From Warburgia ugandensis (taxonomy: Eukaryota; Streptophyta; Magnoliopsida; Canellales; Canellaceae), in contig CP141139.1 in assembly GCA_035236585.1 (NCBI GenBank), forward strand, positions 18,058,990 to 18,122,989: 64,000 nt of DNA, written 5' to 3'. Shown here in pieces: positions 11,701 to 24,571 of this stretch. Below the pieces are notes generated by a model. The model searched no databases. It worked only from the letters and a program-made list of their open reading frames with translations, and had not been told where the DNA came from. The translations under genes were made by a program, and so were the position numbers. Each line of letters starts with the position of its first letter. Position 1 is the first letter of the stretch.

Positions 11701-13961
11701 TGCACCATTGTTTCAGAACTTCTAGAGTCAAATATTGAATCGCCAAGGTTGGCTAGGTTTTACCTTGGCCATATTTTCATCTGACTCTGTGTTTTCTCCT
11801 ACCAAGTCAATGAAAACCTATTTTGAAACACCCATGCTAATGAAAAATTGTCCATATTCACTATGTATTGAACTGCCTCCCTTTGTTTACCTTTGGCTGA
11901 GTTCTTATACGACTCCAGGTTTTTCAAAGCATTGATTTGCATCCATGTGGTATTTATTTTGTTCATCAATTCTAGGATTTTGAAATGGTCTGAAATAATG
12001 TTTTAATGAGTTGCAAAGTTTTTCATGTTGGTTATTTCTTACTCTTTCCAGCCATTTGCAGACATGAAAATCAGCCTAGTTGTGAAGACGTTAGGGGTTT
12101 GATCTTCAAACTCTTTGTGAATAAGCTTATCTAAAATATAGAAATGCTTAGATAAGGATGCTGTAATTCTCAACTATCAAGATTCGGTGCTAGCTTTTTG
12201 TAGCTTTCTATTGTTTCAAAAGTTGTCAATTAATTACAAGACCTCCTGTTCAAGCCATTGATGGAATGCATATGCTTGTGCTTGAATCGCCAAAATATGC
12301 TGTTCATGGTATATGCAGATGACTAACGTTGTGCATGATTCTATGTTGCACTACAGAGGACAGAGACAAAGGTGGTTTTGCATGCATGCTTGTGCTTTTC
12401 TAGAATTTATACTCACCACACAAAGTAACACTGCAGGCTGGCGCTAGAATGGAGTCCCTTGTTCAGCTGGGTGCATGGTCATGGGACCCCATCTCTGGGG
12501 AAGAATTGAAGGTTGGAGCATGTTTGGGCGAGCCATATAATGAAGCATGTTGTGCAGTTGAGTACTATGAAGCTAGTGGCCAGATTTTAAGGCTCTTGTT
12601 ACACCACCAGCCGTCCTTGCTTGAAAATTAACATTAGGGAAGAACCCTTCTTAATCATGCCATTCTCTGCCAAAATCCAAATGCAGTGCACGTGCTCCTT
12701 TATGCTGTTGCTAATCTGGAGTTTCCCATTATAACTGAAAGTGGCCATGAATTTCGTCCTCTCCATTTGGCTGCTAGACTAGGCTGCCTTCCAATTCTGA
12801 AGCAGCTGATCTCACATGGTTGTGAAGTTGATGCTAGATCTGAAGTTGGTTAGACTCCCTTGATGGTAGCTGCGAAAGCTGATGGTGCTGATTGTTTTCT
12901 TGAGCTGGTGGTTGCCGCTGCTGACTTGGGCCTGGTCAGTACTTTGGGAGAAGGTGCAATCCAGTTGGCAAAAAGGAGTCTGTTTGGATCATCAGTTGAT
13001 GATATTCTTTTGCAAGCCATTATTTCCAGAGCAGGCATCTGCCCCAGCAATCTTCATGTTTTCTCCCCATTGCAAGTAATGCTGCACTTCTTCAGATGAT
13101 TCTTGAGCAGTCCACTGCAGATCTAAACAAGCAAGATAGATCAGGGTATACTCCTATTATGATTGCAGCAAATACTGGCCATGCCGAAGCTTTCCGCCTC
13201 CTGGTCATGGCTGGAGCAGAAATTGGTATGCAGACTCGAGATGGGGAAATGGTTCTCTCCCTTCTGCAGCATCAAGCCTGCTACAGGGACCAACTTGAGG
13301 GGATCTTGCTTGATGCTGTGTTGGCTTATGCACTGCCAGACCACTTAACATTTAGAGTTCTCCATTGTGCTGCTTGGAGAGAGAAATTGTCTGCTCTGAT
13401 CCAGCTTCTAAAGATGGGATTTCCTGTTAATTCTCTGGATGAAGATGGATGTTCCCCTCTTATGCATGCAGCAAGAGAAGGTCATACAGATGCCTGCAAA
13501 CTGTAATTGTCACAAGCAGGTGTTGATTGTGGGTTTACCAATGACCGGGGAGAGGCAGCATTGAATTTAGCAAGGAGAAGCAACAAGGGTAAGGTGATAG
13601 AGGGTCTAATACTCGATCATCTGGCTCATTCTCATGTGCTAGCAGGAGAGGAACTCTGCAAGCACACTCGTGATGGTCAAGGTAAACTCCCATGAAGGTT
13701 GTTAGAATGCTCAAATCAGGGCTATTGACATGGGGTCAGTCAAAACGGAGGAATGTAGTGTGCAAGGAGGCAGCAGCAGGGGCCAGCACAACTTTCCTGA
13801 AGAATCATAGAAGGCATTACGAGGATGGAAAGAGAATAATTTTCAGGGTTGTCACTGTGACAGGGAGGGAGGTGCATTTTGAGGCTAGCTCTGTCAATGG
13901 TTTGGAACTCTGGGTTCGTGGAATTAATCTGATAGCGAAGGAGGTAGCTGCTGGGGCTTGA
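8752..13961 (+). pseudogene. Ankyrin-repeat protein pseudogene (four exons, introns retained)
   Basis: The inferred exons are 8752(or later)-9087, 10459-10734, 10866-11003 and 12437-13961, all with GT/AG borders and phase 0 joins. The product resembles a plant ankyrin-repeat family of about 700-750 aa. Its repeats include TALFAAAHFGHAEVVRKLL, TPIMIAANTGHAEAFRLLV, RVLHCAAW and SPLMHAAREGHTDACKL, and it ends in a PH-like tail (GREVHFEASSVNGLELWVRG). The last exon is broken: stops at 12629-12631, 12635-12637, 12851-12853 and 13504-13506, and frameshifts near 13069 and 13690. No in-frame ATG lies between the upstream stop (8749-8751) and the first conserved residues (LPSQRLIDAALRGD at 8836); the ATG at 8825 is out of frame. 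Because introns are present it is not a processed copy. It may be a decayed gene or, less likely, an error-rich assembly of a live gene. The family assignment comes from memory of homologues. Confidence 0.85.
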
Positions 13962-14551
13962 TAAATGGATAGTAGCATGAGAGAATAGAATTTATGGGCT
14001 GTACATGGGAAATATAGGATGGAAAAAAGGTCCTCTGATTATTGTTGTAGCCCTATCAGTTTCAATGAGATATCTCATTTTTGGAAAATGCAACTGTCTT
14101 CAGAGTTAAAAGCATCACACAAGATAGAGAAACATGTGGGAAAATCTTCACCCATGCTATTGCCATACTCCATTCCTGGTCTGCACCGTCGGAAGTGATA
14201 GTACAGGGCGTTTTTTGTGAATGCATGTTGACAGTGGTCTTCCAAAATTGTCATAATCTCTCCTAGCTGATACCAACACAGTGGCGAGGTGAACAGACCT
14301 TGATGGGCCAATAATCAGCCAGCTACCGATCCTAGCTATTTGTTTACAGAATTATCTTTTACACCTTACACATGTTGTGTTGGTCTGTGTTGCTTGTACT
14401 ATTCGTTTATGGATTGCCAATTGGTCGAGTTTGGCCCATGACCCCTTCTCATATTGGTGTCATCTGCCGAACATTCCAAGGAGTTAGTAATCGATCATAC
14501 ACTAATGTATTCTTTGGACAGTCTGAACATGTGAGTGGAAGTCCGTGATCC
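13962..14551. other. Intergenic, downstream of the ankyrin pseudogene
   Basis: Probable former 3' untranslated and intergenic sequence. No further gene is recognised. It ends at the ATAAG duplication (14552-14556) of the large retrotransposon. Confidence 0.5.
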
Positions 14552-14556
14552 ATAAG

Positions 14557-17500
14557 TGTAACACCTCGGGTTTTTATATATATTTTTATTATAATAATAA
14601 TAATAGTCATAGTAGGGACTCTAAAATTAAAAATTCTATTAAAATATTTACTGAAAACCTGCGGGTGTTATTTCCTTTTTCCAAACATCAGTGCCTTTAT
14701 TTTTAAAACAATATATATCTGAAAACATAATAATGTGGCCTGGGGTCTATCTATAATAACATCCCGCAATGTCCATCATATGTATTATTGTCATGATCAA
14801 ATCCATATAATGAAAGTATAAAGTCAATAAAGTAAGTTCAAATTGTAGTCTTTCTAATAACTCACGTCGAGCTGTTTATCAATCAAAGTAAAGTGGTCCT
14901 CATTGCTATTTCTGTCCCTCAACGGTCTTGTCCTTCCTTCAGAGGCGCTCGAGATCTGAAGCATTACAAAACAAAGCAATAGCTTAGCAAGTTATTGCTT
15001 GTGTAGGTACATAGACATTTAACGCAATAATAATAAAAACAAAATCCAATAACAATGCTGATATAATGAGTAGATCGATTATTTATGAAAATATATTTGT
15101 TATAAGCAATGCTAATAAAATCTTAAAACATCATATATGATAAGACATGCATCTCGTAGATTTGAAACATGATATGATCTAATATAAATGAGCATACAAT
15201 AACAACAGGGCACTCCAAGGTACATGGGTCCCACGAGTGTCCCATACACTCGTATCGCACATCATGAGTACTCATATCAAACTTCTAAGTGTCGTCACAC
15301 CCAGGCATACCATAACATCAACATGCTCATCATGCAAGCATACAGAACAAGAATATGGATCGTCATGCCGTAGTGGCAACCCCTCCAGGGTCTCAGCCAC
15401 CACTGCTCCCTATCGACACCATAACGGAATACTTAACGTCTGTCACAATAGAAAACCCCGGACCAATAGTGTGGACTATCCATGTTACCAAACCCCTACC
15501 AAAAGCTATCTGTAGACAGGTGTCTATCATATCACAATCACATCACAATTTTAGAGGGTGGGTGGCCGAGCCGACCCTACTCCCTCTTAGCATGACATCC
15601 ACCGGGTGAGAGCACCCGTCATAAATCACAAAATATGAAAATTGCACATCTCATAAAACTAGGAACACTCGTGGCTTACAATCCCTAAGGCACACCCCTT
15701 ATTCAGGGGTTAGCCTCTCAAATGACTAGCCACCAAGCCTCCACCATCATCCTTATGAAAACTCATCAGTTCTAGTGGTACAATAATGAAAGATAATTAC
15801 TAATCATATATAAGACACAGCGTTAATCTCATAAAACAATCGATCATAAACCCATTCAATATATTATTGAAATCAATTATCAATCATAGCATAAAACCTT
15901 GAGTTTCATAAAATCACATACTAAATAAACGAGTGCAATCACAGTCAACCATGATGTTATGATAATGCAAGGTTTTAGAAATCAAAATATAACATTAAAT
16001 GTCGTCGCCTACCTCAATGAAGGAACAATCCAATCAAGCGTTCAATCCTCTCAACTCGTGCGCTGTGATGTATATGTTAGTATCACAGTACTATTTTGTA
16101 TTATTTATTTCATCATAATCGAATCTATGACGATCCAACCGTTGGATCATTCTCTAAGATATCTAATTATGATTTGGTCCTTAATCCTAACGTTACTTGT
16201 TATAATTTAGTCCAATCTCTAAAACATCTGTTTGTTTTTGTGTGTATCTAATCTTTATACCTTGATCTAACAGTCAGATCATCCTCAGATTAATAATTTT
16301 CTAAGATCTTAGTTAAATCAATGGTCTAGATCAATTTTTAGAGTAATTACATGTAAATTACTCCATAAGACCCTACTTTAGTACCATATATTATTTAGTT
16401 GTTCAAGTTCTGGGGTCTGATCACCCTTTGATCGGCCGGTATTGAATAACATTTCATGATTTGACTAATTTAAAAGTGGTCAAATGTAAGTTTTCAAGTC
16501 AAATCTAGGTCTACATTGTCAAGAAAATCGGAGCGGATGTTTTCGATCATGATTTGGACCTCTATATCTCCCAAAATGAAGTTTTTAATAAACAAGACTT
16601 CATAAATTAAGATATTAATTTATAGGGTGTCGGGGGAGTGTTTGCACCGATTTACACCGACGTACACTGGCATCCCCATAGCACACTGACGCTAGGACGC
16701 CCAGCGCGTTCCGATCGTCTGAGACACCGTGCGTGAGCGTCCCTGCTCGCACGTGCATAGTTTGCCTCTGTGCTTCTCGGTGGGCATCTTGGGTGCACCG
16801 TCCATCAGAGACAATGAACCCGAGTTGTCCACCTCATTTTGGCTTGATCGGAGCCCCATAAGCTCTAATTTTTTTATCTGTTTTTATTGTTTTTAGGGTT
16901 TTTGGGTTCAAAGATCACAATGAATGGCTCATATATGCCATTTGAGGTGTCCTTAACATAGGTTTAAGCATGTTCTTAAATTTCTCTATGTATTGTTTTT
17001 CTTGATTTTTGGAGTCATCAGTCATTGGATTTTTCTAAAATTTAAAGGTTTGTTCTTGGGTTCATTATGCAAAGGATGAATAGTTCTGGTCCTTGATTTG
17101 ACACTATTTCATCAACGTATTCCCATGACACAGTAGGGTACACAGGGTTACTGGAAGAACGACGAATCCACATTGTTCTTCAACGTCAACTGATGCAAAA
17201 CTCATGCCTATGCTGTAAATGGAAGGGGGAAAGAGGGATGAGACCTACCTCAGTCAATCGGCGATCGTTGACGCTGCTGGCGAGATTTTCCCAAGCTTTT
17301 TCGGTGTTGCGATTCTGCTAGGGATCTATAGGAAGAACTCAATCTCTGGAGGCAAGAGGGCTTGGGTGGAGCGATTGAACGAGAAGGAGGTGAGTTTTAT
17401 TGCTGGTGACTTGTCTCTCTTGGTCACCGATCAATTTTTCTGGTGAAGTAGTCAGATCTGATAGGGGTTGTTGTTATAAAAAACAGCCCCTATATTTCGG

Positions 17501-17711
17501 GCCTCTCAAAATTACTAAAATGCCCTTCTATTTTCAACGGTTCATAACTTCTCCATCTAAGCTCCATTTTCTGCATTCTTTATACTATTCAATTCCTATT
17601 GGCATGTACTTTTGAGTTTTTGGCTTTCAAGACCAAATTCTATGCATAAAATTTTTAATTTAATTTATTTACTTTATTACTAACTTATGATTTAAAATTG
17701 AGGATTTTACA
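14557..17711 (-). repeat. 3' LTR of the minus-strand Ty3/gypsy element
   Basis: It starts TGTAACACCTCGGG (the inverted LTR end) and finishes GAGGATTTTACA, next to the inverted polypurine tract. It aligns along its length with 24574-31115 once the nested insertion there is skipped. An approximately 80 bp segment present at about 24718-24800 in the partner LTR is absent here (near 14690). It is non-coding. Confidence 0.92.
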
Positions 17712-17750
17712 TCCTTTCCACCTTATAAAAATTTCGTCCTCGAAATTTCA
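17712..17750 (-). other. Inverted polypurine tract and conserved upstream box
   Basis: CATCCTTTCCACCTTATAA, followed by a box that inverts to GAGGACGAAATTTTTATAAG, mirrors the tract at 1880-1912 of the forward element. Confidence 0.75.
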
Positions 17751-17760
17751 ATACATACCT

Positions 17761-19119
17761 CTATGTAAATCACTCTGGGTGGATCCTCCTCATCTCCTAT
17801 TCTATCTCTCATGTGGCCTCCTGTAGTGAATGATGTTGCACATGGACTTTGACTAATGAAATAGTTTTAGTCCTCAACTCCTTGACTTTGGTATCCAGTA
17901 TACGCACAGGTCTCTCCTCAAATGTCATATCAGGCTGTAACTCTCCTGGGATCTGTTCCAGCACATGTGATGGGTCTAGCACGTACTTCCTCAGTATAGA
18001 TATATGGAAGACGTCGTGTACATTTACCAACTGTGGTGGTAAGGCTAGCTGGTATGCTCCAAACCCAACTTTACGTAAAATTTCAAAAGGCCCAATATAC
18101 TTGGGGCTAAGTTTTCCTTTATTCCCAAACCTCATCACTCCTTTCATGTAGAAAACCTTCAAGAATACATGCTCACCTTCGGAGAACTCTAGGTCTTTCC
18201 GCCTCTTGTCAGCATAACTCTTCTAGTGACTGTGAGCTGTCAACAATCTCTTCCGAATAAGTCTAACTTTCTCTACACACTCTTTCACCAACTCGGACTT
18301 CACTATGTGTCTCTCTCCTACATCACTCCAACATAAGGGTGACCGATAAGGCTTGCCATAAAGCACATCGTATGGAGCCATGCCAATACTTGTGTGATAG
18401 CTGTTATTATAAGCAAACTCTACTAGTGGTAAATAATCTTCCCAGCTACCCTTCCAATCCATAACATAAGCCCGTAGCATATTCTCAATCGTTTGGATGG
18501 TCCTCTCAGTCTGACCATTTGTCTAAGGGTGGAATGCTGTGTTGAATTTCAGCCTCGATCCTAAAGTCTCTTGGATGCTCTTCTAGTGCTTCAAGGTAAA
18601 CTGAGTGTCTCGATCATATATAATCATCAAGGGAACTCCATATAAACTTACAATCTCTTTGACATACAATTTTGCTAGGCTGTTCACCGTTTGATTCTGC
18701 CTGATAAGAAGGAAATGAGTGGACTTGGTCAATCTGTCCACAACGACTCATATCATGTCATGCCCGTTAACAGTCCTCAGAAGGCCTATAATGAAATCCA
18801 TGGTAATATGGTCCCACTTCCACTTAGGAAGATCTAAGGTTTTAAGTAGTCCTAATGGTCGTCAATGCTCTGCCTTGACTTGCTGACAGGTCAAACACCG
18901 TGCTACGCACTTTCCAACATCCTTCTTCATTCCGTTCCACCAAAAGTGTCTCCTGAGGTCCTGATACATCTTCGTACTTCTAAGATGGATCGTATACTGG
19001 GATTGGTGTGCCTCCTGAAGTAACTCATGCTTCAAATCATCATTTGCCGGTACTACCAACCTACCCTTGAATTTGACTCCTCCATCCAGTCCCCTCATAA
19101 AATCTACCCTATCTACCAA
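17761..19119 (-). pseudogene. Ty3/gypsy integrase and chromodomain-like tail
   Basis: Read on the minus strand, the integrase zinc-binding region lies at about 19030-18862 ([25 protein letters not shown], an HHCC-type finger). Degraded catalytic-core sequence runs through about 18840-18340; recognisable parts include WKGSWEDYLPLVEFAYNNSYH at 18450-18380. The GPFEILRKVGFGAYQLALPP and HDVFHISILRKYV tail sits at about 18080-17980. The chromodomain-like end (LVKVHVQHHSLQEAT) is at 17860-17810, and a TAG stop at 17761-17763 matches the end of the forward copy. In-frame stops occur, for example near 18225 and 17810. Unlike the forward copy at 1-1863, this one keeps the catalytic-core region. Confidence 0.85.
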
Positions 19120-19139
19120 GTCCTGTCTCTTTATCTTTG

Positions 19140-20506
19140 CCTTGAGCCTCTAAAATCCTATTGAAGAACTTTGACCGAGTTGAAAAATTGGCAATCATTA
19201 CTCCAGACTTCCTACTCAAGGTATTTGTGATGACGTTAGCCTTTCCTAGGTGGTACTGTATGGTGAAGGCGAAGTCCTTGAGATATTCCATCCATCTACG
19301 CTGTCTCATGTTCAAATCACTCTGAGTAAAGAAGTACTTAAGGCTCTTATGATCAATGAATACTTCAAACCTCTCGCCATATAGAAAATGTCTCTAGGAC
19401 TTCAGGGCAAATACCACTACTACTAACTCTAGATCATGTGTTGGATAATTTACCTCATGTGTTTTAAGCTGTCTCGACGCATAGGCGATTACCTTCACAT
19501 GCTGCATCAACACCACTCCTAGTCCTTTACCCGAGGCATCGCAATAAACCACATAACTGCCTGCACCTGATGGTAATGTCAACACCGGGGCAGTAGTAAG
19601 TCTATTCTTGAGCTCTTGAAAGCTCTCCTTGCATGCATCAGTCCAAACAAACTGAGTGTCTTTTCAGGTCAGGGTAGTTAAAGGTAACGCAATCTTTGAG
19701 AATCCCTCTATGAACCGACGATAATATCCTGCCAAATTGAGAAAACTGTGTATCTCTATCACCATCTTGGGCCTCTCCCAATGTAGTACTGCCTCAACCT
19801 TCCCTGGGTCTATGGCCACTCCTTCCTTAGATACCACATGACTTAAGAACTGCACCTGATCTAACAAAAAATTACACTTATTGAACTTGGCAAACAACTG
19901 ATGTCGATGAAGTGTGTTCAATACTGTGTGGAGATGCTCCCTGTGTGCCTTATGACTAGGCGAGTAAATTAAGATGTCATCAACAAAGACAATCACGAAC
20001 TTATTCAATTAAGCTTGGAAGATACTGTTCATTAGGTCCATGAACACTGCAAGTGTGTTTATCAATCCAAACGGCATCACTAAAAACTTGTAGTGACCAT
20101 AGCGACTCTTAAAAGCAGTCGTTGAGACGTCCTCTTCTTTAACCCTCAACTAATGATATCCTGATCTCAGGTCTATTTTGGAGAATACTTTTGTTGATTG
20201 GAGCTGATCAAATAAATCATCTATGCGTGGCAAAGGGTATCAGTTCTTTACAGTGACACTATTCAGCAACCGATAGTCAATGCATAGCCTTAGTGATCTG
20301 TCCTTTTTCTTCACAAAAAGGACTAGTGCTCCCCATGGTGATCCGCTTGGCCTGATGAAGCCCTTATCTAATAACTCTTGCAATTGTACTTTAAGCTCTT
20401 TCAACTCTGTTGAGGCCATTCTATATGGTACCTTAGAGATAGGTGATGTACCTGGCACCAAGTCAATGGTAAAGTCAATCTCTCTACTTGGCGACAATCC
20501 TGGCAA
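19140..20506 (-). pseudogene. Ty3/gypsy reverse transcriptase and RNase H
   Basis: On the minus strand, RT starts near 20506 ([51 protein letters not shown]). It continues through the FVDDILIY active-site motif at about 19990-19970 and the [16 protein letters not shown] segment near 19710. RNase H follows at 19585-19190 ([31 protein letters not shown]). Several stops interrupt the frame (about 20150, 20010, 19660 and 19395). These enzymes would make and process the element's cDNA, but this copy cannot produce them. Confidence 0.9.
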
Positions 20507-20563
20507 GTCCTCAGGGAAAACATTTGCAAACTCACGGACAACATCAATATCTCCAATCTACGG

Positions 20564-21000
20564 CTACCTCCTATCCTCAACAATCACATACACGAGAAAC
20601 ACTCTGCGCCCTCCTAAATAAAATTGTGCCGCTTTCATAGCCGATATGATGCATGTACTTGCCAGACTTCTGCCCTGGAACAATATTTCTGGTTGCCCAG
20701 GTATATGAAAAATGACCCGTTTCTTTCGGCAGTCTACAGTAGCCCAATAGTTAGCTAACCAATCCATCCCAAATATAACATCGTAGTCAACCATATCTAA
20801 TAAAATGAAATCTAAGTCTATCCTCATGCCTGATATCTCCACGGGTGTCTCCCAACGATACTCAATAATCTCTACTGTCTCTCCCACGGGTGTCATAATA
20901 TCCAACCTAAATGCTAATTTATGCACGCTTACATCAAGGCAAGATGCAAATATGCATGAAATAAAAGAATAAGTGGACCCTATGTCAAAGAGGGCCTTGG
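20564..21000 (-). pseudogene. Ty3/gypsy aspartic protease region
   Basis: On the minus strand a retropepsin-like segment contains KALFDIGSTYSFIS near 20998-20958, where D-I-G-S stands in the place of the usual D-T/S-G-A/S active site. Downstream are the characteristic LDFILLDMVDYDVIFGMDWL flap and core (about 20830-20770). The open stretch ends at a stop near 20564. The protease normally cleaves the Gag-Pol polyprotein. The Thr/Ser to Ile change at the second active-site position may be decay. Confidence 0.8.
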
Positions 21001-22063
21001 CATGTTGGTCTGAGATTAGAAGAGCACCTTCAACAACCTGGTGTGATGCCTATGCGTGCCTTGATATGATGGCAAACACTCGTCCTTGACTACTTTGCAC
21101 TGTAGCTGTCTCTACACCAATCTCGATGTGCTTCTCCTTCTATCCCTTAGGACAGTCTTTAATGAAATGTCCCACTTCTTCATAGTTAAAGCACCTATAT
21201 GACTATCTCTGGAAAGGTGGCTGGTGCTGTCGTTATTTTTGGGGCTACCTCTAATGCTGTGGCTTGTCAAATCTATTACACCCTCTCCCAAGGTGCCAAC
21301 CCTTGCACCTGTCGCATCTCTTCTTCTTTGTGTCTCTCTTAGGCTTAGTCTGCGGTTAGTAACCTGGTGCTCTATGTGCCTACATATCACTAAAAGGTCT
21401 CTTGCCCTTAATGGGCTGGTATGTGCTCCCTTTAGTCCTAAGAGAATTCTTCTCCAGCATGGAGGCCATGTAAGTTGCATCTCACACAGTACTGGGTAGT
21501 GAAGTAATCACCCAATCCCTTAGCCAAGGTGTCAGTCAATCCACAAATCTATCCATTGCCTCCTTGTTGAGGCAAGCACGTTAGGAGCAAACCTCATCAG
21601 TCGGGTAAATCGGTTCAAGTACTACTGAACCGTTATGTCTCTCTGCTCCAGGGTGGCAAACTCTTTCTTCAATGATTGCAATGCATGAGGTGGAAAGTAT
21701 TGAGTATCAAAAGCTGTTAAGTGTTCAATTTTGGTCAAAACACCCCTAATTTAGTATTTGATTAGAGCATCTAGACCATTAATTTTAAGATTTTAAATCA
21801 AATATTTCATTTTAGCTTTAATTGGCCATCCAACCGTTGAATTGTAAATTTTAGTGGTTAAATGACTATTAAAGCTAATGGACGGTTTAGATTTCGCTAA
21901 TTGAGTCCTGTGCATTGCAGATCGGTCAACTCAGGCATGGACGCTCCAGATTGAATCATGGAAATCATATGGAATTTGAAGAGTCATAGTACAAAACAAG
22001 ATTGAAGACTTGCAGAGTTCTAGTAAGACTAGAATTCCAGTGGACCCACTCTCTTTCTTATCT

Positions 22064-22068
<5 letters not shown>

Positions 22069-22116
<48 letters not shown>
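22069..22116. repeat. (CT)n tract 1
   Basis: Almost pure CT dinucleotide run inside the nested LTR. The long S/L-rich and R/E-rich open frames crossing it are artefacts of the repeat. Confidence 0.95.
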
Positions 22117-22119
<3 letters not shown>

Positions 22120-22496
22120 CTTCCTTATCTTTCTCCTTTCTTTTCCTCTTATCTTTCTCCTCTCTTTTCTCTTTTTCTCTCTCTTATCCCTCTCTCCTAT
22201 ACGTCTCTCCCTATCTCTCTTTTAAAAGACCCTTCTTTCTTCTCCAAAAAGGATGTTTTTTTTTCCCTTTTAGGAAGGTGCAGGCTGGGCTGCCTCTCTC
22301 TCTCTCACCGCACTCTTCCTCTTCTTTCTCTACCTCTCTTCATTTCCCCTCTCATTCTCTCTTTCTCTGCTCTTCACACGAGTCTCTCATTACACTATTA
22401 TCTTAAGGCTGGGTGGAAGATCCTCTCCTTCTCCATTCTCCATTCTCCCTTCCAGCCCACCCAACCGCACCATCTCCTATTCTCCACTACTCCTTC

Positions 22497-22612
<116 letters not shown>

Positions 22613-23359
22613 CCCTTCCATTTCTTCTCCCTTCCCCTGTTGTTCTCCCTCACTGGCCAACACTGGTGCGTGACACACCTTCGTTGGCCAGCGCTCTTCT
22701 CCAAACCCCGGGTAGGACCTGGTTGTGCTAGCAGATCAATCCCCCTTCCTCTCCAATCTACCCATCTACCCAGCTCGGTAGGGCAAACCAGGCGTCTGTT
22801 TCACTCTGCGTGCGACGCCCCATCTGCTCTAGCTTTTCCGCCAGACGCTTGCCCAAATAGGCGTCATCTTCCCCCTCTCCATAGCCGCCTGCACCCTCCA
22901 TCTCCATAGGCGTCATCTTCCAGCCAATACCCAGACAACCCCGACTTCCCCAGCTTCACTGGCTTCATATATCCCCAACTCCGGCGATCCCCTTTGTTTC
23001 ACTTCCAACACATCACCGCGCAGCACCGCCTTTCTCCCATGTCGTCATTGCTGTCGGACTGATCAGAGGAAGAAAACCCATATTCTGGTTTTCCTCCTTT
23101 TCCTTCCATTTCACTCCCGCATTTCCATCTCCTTCACCGGTCGGCCCAAGAAGAGAAAACCCAGATCGGGTTTTCTCCCCTCTTCCTTCTCTCCTTCTCT
23201 TCTTCCTCTTCTCTCCTTCTCTCCTTCCTCGTTCTCCTCCTTCCTCTATTCTTCTTCCTCTTCTCCCTCTTCCAGATTTCTCCCAAAATGTGTTTTCCTG
23301 GTTTTTTCGTGAAAAACCAGAACCCCTGAAGAAATTCCAAGTCTGCCCCTGTTAAAACC

Positions 23360-23740
23360 CAGAAATTCCATCTTTGTCCCCTGGCAGATTTCAGGAAATT
23401 CCATCTGTGTCCCCAAAAGAATTACATCTGTGTCCCTAAAAGAATTCCATCTGTGTCCCCTGGCAGATTTCAGAAATTCCATCTGTGTCCCTAAAAGAAT
23501 TCCATTTGTGTCCCTTGGCAGATTTCAGAAATACCAATTGGGTCCCCTGTTTAATTACAACTGTATCCCTGTGCTATTCTGGTTTTAACTTATCTTCATT
23601 CTGACTATTCAGGGACAGTGCAATCCAAGACAGACTATTCAAGGACAGACTAATCCAGGGACAGTGCAATCCAGGACAGATTATTCAAGGACAGACTAAT
23701 CCAGAGACAGTGCAATCCAAGGACAAGCTTATCCAGGACG
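23360..23740 (+). repeat. Two adjacent short tandem-repeat arrays
   Basis: At about 23360-23530 a roughly 20-30 bp unit recurs (CCATCTGTGTCCC plus AAAAGAATT). At about 23610-23720 a second unit recurs (GGGACAGTGCAATCCA, GACAGACTAATCCAG). The units diverge from each other. Both arrays lie in the nested solo LTR. Confidence 0.75.
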
Positions 23741-24560
23741 CATTTTATTTTTTTTTATTTTTTTATTCTCCTTGGAATAAATATTTGTGAACATTGGAAC
23801 AATTGAATAAATCTGGATTTTATTTTTTTGTGAGTTTATATTCTTTTATTAATTGAATTTTATTGAAAACTCCATAATTTTAAATCAAGTCCTCGTGGGA
23901 TCGACCCGTATTTGCAAAAGCCTACTTAAAGGCCTCCCACGTCATCGTCTCTATAGGATCTGGTCATGTAAGTATAAAGTCTGCCACCAAAAGCCAACCT
24001 CACTCTTCAGTAGGTAGGCAGCTACCCGAACTTGATCCTCTGGTGCAATCTTCATCGTGTCAAATGTCCTCTCTACCTCAAATAACCATTGCTTAGCCTC
24101 CTTAGTATCACCATCTCCATAGAAGGCTGTCCTCTCTACCTTTGTCTTCTTAAAATCACTCGTAACATCACCCTTAGTGGTCTTAGGTGCTGGTAGTGCC
24201 TGCATCTGGTGGGTAGAAAGAACAGACGAACCCACTAGTGCCACTCAAGGGAGGTGTCATAGGGTTAGGGTTCACGACCTGGATTGCATTCCTAATCTGC
24301 TGTTGTATGAGGGGTATCAGCCCTAGCATCACCCTATTCACCAACTCAGCATTGCAATCCCCTTAATCAGAGGACTCAGTAGGCGCGGGGCAATTGGTGT
24401 TGCAAGGGTAGACCTTGTCCTTCTTCGAGAAGCCATCTGTCAAGGATTTAAATATCACTAAGTGTAAGTTCCTCTCTCCTAGTTCCTCTTTAAATATAAC
24501 TTATGGACTGTCACCTATATATGAGTGGCACTTGTAAGGATTATGATGGAATAGACTAGA

Positions 24561-24571
24561 CTTTGATACCA
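24561..24571 (-). other. Degenerate primer-binding site
   Basis: The inverse of TGGTATCAAAG, adjoining the inner border of the right LTR. Compared with TGGTATCAGAG at 4842 one base has changed. Confidence 0.75.
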
